This document shows positions 57,722 through 64,000 of a stretch of 64,000 nucleotides of DNA, one piece after another. The notes beneath the pieces are model-generated. The model ran no database searches. It was not told where the DNA came from and saw only the letters and a program-made list of their open reading frames with translations. The position numbers and the translations under genes are program-made. Position 1 is the stretch's first letter, and each line of letters opens with the position of its first letter. The stretch lies in the NCBI GenBank assembly GCA_026545765.1, contig CM048844.1, positions 64,851,035-64,915,034 on the forward strand, in the 5' to 3' direction. The DNA is from Plantago major. Taxonomy: Eukaryota > Streptophyta > Magnoliopsida > Lamiales > Plantaginaceae.

Positions 57722-59002
57722 TATAGCGCCCTGAATTTTAAAAGACAATTTAAGGAAAATAAAAATCGCGCTAGTTCGTGAGCTTTAAAATTCGACGAAC
57801 ATGACTTTTGAAAATTTAAAACATAGTTCAACGCCTTGTGCGTCCTTATATTTGACATGGAAATTCTTAAATATAATTCGTGAACTAGTCAAAATATGCA
57901 GCGGAACTATAAAATTCTAAAATCTTACAATAATACATAGTCTTGAAAGTCGTTAAAATTGAAAATAGTAAAGATGCTTCTGGTAGTGATCACTGCTCCG
58001 GCAACGCTCCACTCCAATAGCTCGGCTTCAAATACCTAAAATAGATATTTTAAAAAGGGGTCAGTCTTGACCACTGACTGAGCAAATTCCATGCACGTGT
58101 CATGACCTAAAGTTCTATCTTCATGTATTTTAAATCTTTTAGTCTTGCTTAGTGCAATGCAACCCTATGACCTGACTCGACCTGACTCTTAACACTTGAA
58201 CATGTTCTCCTAGAAAACTCTTTAACTTGACCTTGAAACTTTCTCTTGAAATGTCTTAAAATCTTAACATGATCGCGAGCTCACTTGGCATCGTAGGTTC
58301 CTATTCTGGCCATGGTGGCTATCTGCCGACCTCAGGTCACTTTCGTGGCCCTATCCGTTGAATAAATAAAAACTGACGGCCTCAGGACCTTTGTCCCTAT
58401 CCGCTGAACATGAACTAATAACTGCGCCACAAATACCAGGATATTTCCCTACGAGCCCCTTTACTTATCTTTAGCTTGAAAGACTTTCTTTACTTCAAAA
58501 TGCTAACGTCTTGTTAAAGTGAATGCATGATTCTAGATGTACATGATAAACATGAAACATTAACTAGCATATAATCATAGGGGAACTTGCATACAATATA
58601 ACTTATAATTCTAACAATCAACATATAAACGTGAATGCAAGTTCTAGGGAAACTTGCCTTGACGATGCAACTGGTAACGAGGAGACGGAGTTGGACACGC
58701 GGTGGCAATGAGGCTAGGAGACGGACTTGGACTGCGGTGATGGCGGCTTCCGGCGGCTGGAGATGATGTATGGATGGAGGATGAAGATGGAGATGAGCAG
58801 GAGAATGTAGCTAGGGTTTTTGGGAGACTAGGGTTTTGTCATGGGCATGAAAAGGTCTAGAAGATGGGCTCACAAAAGAATGTTGGGCTCAACTTTAAGA
58901 AAAAGGGTCCTGGGCCAAAGACTGACGTTTTACGAGCTCCGCTTAACGCTCGGTTCATTCTGAAACGCCTAAATTCGAAATACGAATTTTTGGGCTGTTA
59001 CA
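57722..59002. mobile_element. Solo LTR, 1.28 kb, TSD GAAAC
   Basis: The start TATAGCGCCCTGAATTTT and the end AATTTTTGGGCTGTTACA are inverted relatives (TGTAACAGCCC-type ends, start mutated). Flanks GAAAC at 57717-57721 and 59003-59007 match perfectly. There is no coding sequence. It sits just after the FG-GAP exon, in what was probably its first intron. Confidence 0.75.
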
Positions 59003-60275
59003 GAAACATAGAAATGAATTTTAGTAACTGAAACCCCTCTTAGTCTAATTTTATTAAATGAAGTGTGCATTATGATGGTAATTAGAGTTTGAGCTGATTA
59101 GCTAGTGATTAGTTTTGATATGGTTTAAGAGGTTTTAATATCTAGTGATTATAGTTTTAAGCATTATGATTACGTTGTTAGTTTGTGTTGTATGTCCGTT
59201 ATTGTTTTAGCGCATATGTTATAGTTTTAAGAGTTATTATTGTAGTTTTAACCAGCAACGTTAGTATTTTTAGCTTCTGATGAAATATTTATGATTTGAT
59301 TTTTTGCAAATGCTTTGTTATAGTTTTAAGAGGCACTGCTATACATTTAAGCATCAATGTTACCTTTTTTAGCTTGTGTTGTTTAAAAGGCATTGTTATA
59401 GTTTTAAGGTACGCTATTTCTGCCTGTTATTAGTTTTAGTGCATATGTTATAGTTTTAAAACCTATTGTTGTAGTTTTAAGAAGAAACATTAGACTTTTT
59501 AGCTTCTGATGAAATATTTATGATTTGATTGTTTGCAAATGTTTTGTTATAGTTTTAAGCATCAATGTTACTGTTTTTAGTTTTTAAGCATCAATGTTAC
59601 AGTTTTTAGTTTTTAGCTTGTATTGCATATTCCTGCTTTGTTATAGTTTTAATAGGCATTGTTATAGTTTTAAGAGGCACTTGTATAGTTTTAATCATCA
59701 ATTTTACTATTTTTGGCTTGTTTTGCATGTTCCTTTTTTGTTTTAAGCACCAATGTGGTAGATTTAATGAGAGTTGTTATGGTTTTAACCCAGTTAGTAA
59801 ATGTTTTCAAGTAGGTGATGACGATGACATCGAGTTTGATGATAGGTCTCTCAAAGGTGTCATTGCAGTATTGAAACAACAATCACAAGCAACAAAAGGC
59901 AGGAAGCCGAAATCACCAACAAGTTTAATCGGAAAAAGCATATTTTAACAACTCAGTTTGCATTGTATAAAAAACACCGAATGAACGTTTATTATAATTT
60001 TTTCCTATGATAATAGATGTTTTAAAACTTTTGAATGACTGAATGTTTCGAAATTGTAATGACATATGTCTCAAGTAGCTTACTTTAAGCTTGTTTAATT
60101 TTAATGACATCCCTTAAACTTGTAGACTTGTTTAATGGTGGTTTAATGATATTATATTGTCACTTAAAACTATAACAAACCATCTTAAAAAATTATCATG
60201 TATCTCTTTAAAACCATCACAACTCTCTTAAAAATTAACAAAAGTGGTTAAAATTATGATTGAAACATACAATAC
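59003..60275. repeat. Cluster of TTATAGTTTTAA repeats
   Basis: More than ten copies of GTTATAGTTTTAAG or near variants at irregular spacing between 59095 and 59790, with inverted forms (TTAAAACTATAAC) at about 60160-60240. A longer unit, AGCTTCTGATGAAATATTTA followed by TGATTTGATT, occurs at about 59273 and 59502. Such degenerate arrays are often terminal parts of Mutator-like elements; that assignment is inference. Confidence 0.6.
59806..59948 (+). pseudogene. Short acidic reading frame after an AG acceptor, unknown
   Basis: After TTTTCAAGTAG the frame reads GDDDDIEFDDRSLKGVIAVL and then KQQSQATKGRKPKSPTSLIG to TAA. It looks like the last exon of a protein (acidic patch plus basic tail) carried within the repeat cluster. 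I do not recognise it. Confidence 0.35.
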
Positions 60276-61885
60276 AGTTAGGAATATGTGTTTAGATTTT
60301 GATCAGCAACCTAATGACTTATCTTAGCTTAGAAAGGTGGTTAGTACTCTTGGTTCACTTGAACACTGTAAATGAGGAAAATCACTGAGTATGTTAGTCT
60401 AACAAATCTTGTATAGGATGTTAGGTCTTTGAATGTAATTTTTATATCCTTGAAAAAGACCAAGAAGAAGGCATCCAGCAGGAGAGTTCAACATATTTTG
60501 AAGTTTTGAAGACTGCACAAGATTGCTGAAGACGAAGGTTATTAGATACCTATGTCCAGATATCTTTGATAAACAAGTGTTTCTCAATAAACAAGTTTTG
60601 CAAAAGATATCTAAGAACATAAGGTTTCTGAACAAGGAAAGTGCCCACAGATATCTACACTCAGATATCCTGGATAAAACTATATTTCTGGGAAATAATG
60701 TTTCAACAGGTATCTGAAGATGTGAAGGTTTCTGGAAAGGGACATGCAATGCTTCAGAAAGCGTGCATAGTTCCGTTGGCACTACAGGACAAAAATAGTA
60801 CAATGCAATAAATGCGCAGACAGAGACATCTGAACAAAAGAGTAAATCTCTAAAAAGAGACAACGTCTTCTGCAGTAGTATTTACAGATATCAATAGTTT
60901 GAATTTCATTAAGCCTAACGGATACTATTCAAACGGCATGATTTTCAACTATAAATATCAAAACTTAGAATGCTTGAATACGCACACTGAACACGGCAAG
61001 AACTTACATTGATGAACTCATTCAAGCATACAAGCCTTCAACCTACTTACTCTTTAGCTTACAGTTGCGACTAAGCTCTTGAATTCCAAGTAGCACGAAA
61101 GTTCTAAGTGTCCTGATCCTTAACAAGCATTGCTATCTGTGAAGGAGTTGAATCAAAAGATCAAGTATCTAAGGTTCATTATCTAGAACATTTAACATAG
61201 ACTTGGGTCAGTAAAGAACATATCACCACACATTGTGAAGTGTGTTAAGTGATTCTTGTTCTATCAAGTATTCTTACATAACTGAGAAAGTTATAAAGAC
61301 TACTCACCTGACAAATTACCTTAACCAACACCTTAAACGGCGTGGAGTACAGGAAGTACTTAGTTTGGGAAACTAAGGAATAACTCCAAGGTTACTGAGC
61401 ATAGGAAGTACTTAGTTTGGGAAACTAAGGAATAACTCAAAGGTTTTTTAGTATAGGAAGTACTTGGCTGAGAAAGCCGGGGAATAACTCAGGGGGAACA
61501 CTTGGTTGGGAACCTAGTGTATTTAGGAATCGAGAGAAGATATTTGTAAGGTGAACTCAATTATCTGTCTTAGTGGATTCTAGGTCTGAGAAAGGCCGAA
61601 GTGGATTAGTTGAAGGATTACGCCACCTTCATATACCACTATAAATATCAGTGTTATTTACTTTCTGCAATTTAGTACTTGCTTTATTTACCTTATTGAG
61701 TATTTACACATATCTTGCTGAGCACGTGCACGTATCACAGAAAAGTCTTCCGCTCACTGAAATTAAGTATCAGATATCTTCACAGATCTCTGAGAAATTG
61801 TGTTTATCGACAAAAGATGTAAAAGACTATTCACCCTCCCCCCCCCCCCCCAGTCTTTTTTCCTTTGCCATTATCTGGACCAACA
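60276..61885 (+). repeat. 5' LTR of SIRE-like copia C
   Basis: Starts AGTTAGGAATATG (first T mutated) and ends GGACCAACA. It carries three tandem GGAAGTACTTAGTTTGGGAA units (about 61347-61490), a TATA motif CTATAAATATC (about 60950) and the oligo-C hairpin (about 61826-61860). Confidence 0.9.
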
Positions 61886-61887
61886 AG

Positions 61888-61899
61888 TGGTATCAGAGC
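61888..61899 (+). promoter_or_regulatory. Primer-binding site of copia C
   Basis: TGGTATCAGAGC two bases after the LTR end. Confidence 0.93.
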
Positions 61900-62003
61900 G
61901 GGAGGTTCCCAAGCCTTCTGCACTGAACCTAGATCCCAGATAAGTGCCCACTAACTGTTTTTCACCTACACTTGATTTTTCTGTTTAGTGTGTTTGCTGC
62001 AGG

Positions 62004-62128
62004 ATGTCTTTAAGTGACGCTCCAATTCTCAAGCCAGAGAATTATGAGAAATGGAAGAACAACATGATGCTCCACCTAGAAGCCATCAGTGACGAAATGA
62101 TCGAATTAATAAAGAATGGCTCCATAGT
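62004..62128 (+). pseudogene. copia C gag start, cut by CACTA 2
   Basis: MSLSDAPILKPENYEKWKNN and NMMLHLEAISDEMIELIKNG, identical in plan to the other copies. It is broken after 42 codons by the CACTA at 62129; the rest lies beyond the window. Confidence 0.9.
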
Positions 62129-62154
62129 CACTACAAGAAAAACTGGACAAAACG

Positions 62155-62430
62155 ACGTTATGGGGCGACGGATTTTATCCGTCGCCCCATAACGACGGAT
62201 CACCAATTGGGGCGACGGAATCTATCCGTCGCCCCAATTGGCGACGGATAATAGTTATCCGTCGCTAATAAGCGACGGATAACTTATCCGTCGCCCAAGT
62301 TTGACTTTTGTTAAAAAAAAAAAGAATTTTTTTTTTTTTTGAAAATTGGGCGACGGATAGATTATCCGTCGCCTTATAGCGACGGATACCTATCCGTCGC
62401 CACTTTTGGCGACGGATTGACGGACACGCG
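62155..62430. repeat. Subterminal repeats of CACTA 2
   Basis: Paired GGCGACGGAT / ATCCGTCGCC words, the same as in CACTA 1 at 8775-9095 in opposite orientation. Confidence 0.9.
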
Positions 62431-62439
62431 TGTCCGCCG

Positions 62440-63230
62440 CCCGTAGTTTCATATTTGCATCGACAGAGGCGACTGCGACCCTCATTTTCTTCCTTCTCCT
62501 TCTTCTTCCTCATTCTCTTCTTCTCCGCTTCCGTGAATTGTTCGTTATTCCGCCAATCTTGGTGCCTAATCAAGCTAGTGGGACAAGGAGTTTGTTTCTT
62601 CGATCAATTTCAGATTTCTACCGATTAATCAAGGTATTTTGGCTAAAACCCTAGTTTTTTAAAATTTGGGGATTTTGTTTATTTTGACTAATTTGAGCAA
62701 TTATATGTATATATGATAAGTATGTAGTAGTTTAATTTGATCAATTATATGTAATTTGTTCAATTTGATAGTTAGTTTAATTAATGATATGAATGTATGT
62801 AGTATGTTAAGTTTGGTATGTATGAATGTATGTAGTTAGTTTGATTTGTGTGTTAAGTATATATAGTTAGTTTAGTTAATTTGATATGTTTGTTAAGTAT
62901 AGAAGTATGTAGTTTTGATTTGATAAATTTGTATGTTAAGTATGTAATTTGATATGAATATATGTAGTAATTCGATATGTATAGAGTAATTAGTTAATTT
63001 GATATGTATGTTAAGTATATAATATATGTACTAAGAGGTTGAAATGGTTAAATTATATGCCCAATTTTGTAAATATCGAACACTTAATTAATAATTAATT
63101 TATAAGCAACATATAATAATTAACAATTAACCTCTACAATCTTCTTATCCGAATTGGAATCGATCTAATAAATTAAATACGATCTAATCAATTGGAACGT
63201 CTCAGGTTAAAAATAAAGTATATATACAAT
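62440..63230. other. AT-rich leader of CACTA 2
   Basis: No gene. Matches the reverse of CACTA 1 7740-8740 with indels; contains repeated TATGTAGTTAGTTTAATTTG-like words. Confidence 0.7.
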
Positions 63231-63373
63231 GAATTCCGACCGTTCATGGATGTACGATCGTACGGCGGTAAATGGCAGAGTTTGTAGGAGTTTCGTAGAA
63301 GGGGTTAAAGGTTTCACAAGTGATGTAGATCTGTTGGAATGCAAGTTCTGTGGTAGGGAGCGTCACAAGTGAT
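63231..63373 (+). pseudogene. Transposase-associated domain copy 1 with internal deletion
   Basis: MNSDRSWMYDRTAVNGRVCR then SFVEGVKGFTS runs directly into DVDLLECKFCGRERHK and TGA. CACTA 1 has about 270 more bases between these parts, so the middle of the domain is deleted here. Confidence 0.85.
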
Positions 63374-63650
63374 GAGGAGGGGGGTGCATGAGAATGAGGA
63401 GTTTCATCCGTTTTGTCTCTAGGCTTGTATAACTAGTAATCATTAGTTGATATATATATGAAACCAAACATTATGGTAAAATTGAAGCTGATGTAACTTA
63501 TATTATGTAATGCCTTAACAATTGATTGGAGCTAATATAACTTATATTACGTAGCAATTGATTGAATTATTGTGAAATTGATTTATTACCGTAAATGAAA
63601 GACCTCGATCTAATGAATTCAAACGTGTCAGGTTATTATCTAATTATTCA

Positions 63651-64000
63651 ATGAATACCGATCGTGGATGGATGTATTGTCGTACTCTCAATGGCAGAGT
63701 TCAATGGAGTTTTCTGAAAGGGGTTGAAGGTTTCATTGAATTTGCAATGTCAAATCCGTCTTGTGTAAAGGATGGGTTGATAAAGTGTCCGTGCAATGAA
63801 ACAAAGCGTAAACAAGCAATACGTGACTCCTAAAGTGGTAGTCCAAAGACTTGAGGAAAAATGGATTCCTTCCTGCGACGTATGGAATCATCATGGTGAG
63901 GAAGCAAAGACCGTCCAATACATATGACCAATACAGACAACGTGGAAGGAAGAGAAAAAATGAACAAGTCGGGGAACAATCCCAATCTGAAGGCGATGCT
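63651..64000 (+). pseudogene. Transposase-associated domain copy 2 and start of the tnp2 N-terminus
   Basis: MNTDRGWMYCRTLNGRVQWS, LKGVEGFIEFAMSN and GLIKCPCNETK, then a shift, followed by NTYDQYRQRGRKRKNEQV to the window end. At this join CACTA 2 keeps a longer, more regular reading (DQYRQRGRKRKN) than CACTA 1 at about 6740. Confidence 0.8.

Larger units (their letters stand above)
62129..64000 (+). mobile_element. CACTA transposon 2, 5' part, same family as CACTA 1
   Basis: It begins CACTACAAGAAA after AGT (probable TSD half). Subterminal GCGACGGATA repeats run 62160-62430. From 62480 the sequence follows the reverse complement of CACTA 1 from about 8760 to 6690, including transposase-associated domain copies at 63231 and 63651. 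It lacks the block that encodes most of domain copy 1. The element runs off the window end. Confidence 0.9.

Noticed and set aside
1..64000. CRISPR array, bacterial operon or organellar DNA
   Set aside because: Repeats are transposon subterminal arrays and microsatellites; genes have spliceosomal introns and plant nuclear families.

Overview
This window is nuclear DNA from a flowering plant, probably a eudicot; the species cannot be resolved. The evidence is plant gene families with spliceosomal introns (an arogenate dehydratase-like gene, an ankyrin/Raf-like integrin-linked kinase and an FG-GAP protein fragment) set in a dense nest of plant transposons: SIRE-like Ty1/copia, an Athila-like LTR element, CACTA, solo LTRs, MITEs and a SINE. 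AT-dinucleotide arrays are common.

Layout. 1-20091 is a nested stack on the minus strand. SIRE-like copia A (5' LTR 15775-17397) sits in the gag of a related copia B (5' LTR 18489-20091). Copia A carries an 8.2-kb CACTA transposon (930-9120, TSD ACA) and a 4.15-kb insertion (11093-15246) that holds a broken bromodomain gene and a 445-bp CACTA derivative (14766-15210, TSD TTT). Copia B carries a SINE (18027-18170, 14-bp TSD). 20095-23213 is an internally deleted Athila-like LTR element. 23261-27198 (minus) is an 11-exon arogenate/prephenate dehydratase gene with a solo LTR in an intron and an apparent frameshift in the regulatory ACT domain.

27536-41895 is a complete-ended 14.4-kb SIRE-like copia element (plus strand) inserted in a fold-back MITE. 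It has LTRs, PBS, gag, protease, integrase, RNase H, polypurine tract and a very long third reading region, but the core of its reverse transcriptase is deleted. 42181-45197 is a 3-kb solo LTR (TSD ATAAC) containing a 950-bp fold-back with GGCCGGTTTTAAAACCGGCC palindromes.

47717-55753 (plus) is the one gene that looks intact: an 11-exon, 518-residue ankyrin-repeat kinase of the plant integrin-linked kinase group, whose introns hold a Tourist-like MITE, a Stowaway-like MITE and microsatellites. 57546-57659 is a remnant of exon 1 of an FG-GAP repeat gene, followed by a solo LTR (57722-59002, TSD GAAAC) and a cluster of TTATAGTTTTAA repeats. 60276-64000 is a fourth SIRE-like copy, broken in gag by a second CACTA of the same family as the first, which runs off the window.

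The most unusual material is in the SIRE-like family. Two copies keep a single in-frame stop between gag and pol. All LTRs keep a hairpin with an oligo-C loop just before the primer-binding site. The region after pol in the full-length copy shows four putative phase-0 introns flanking short symmetric exons. Exon joins, frames and target-site duplications were worked out by hand from the sequence; family names rest on recognised motifs, not database searches.
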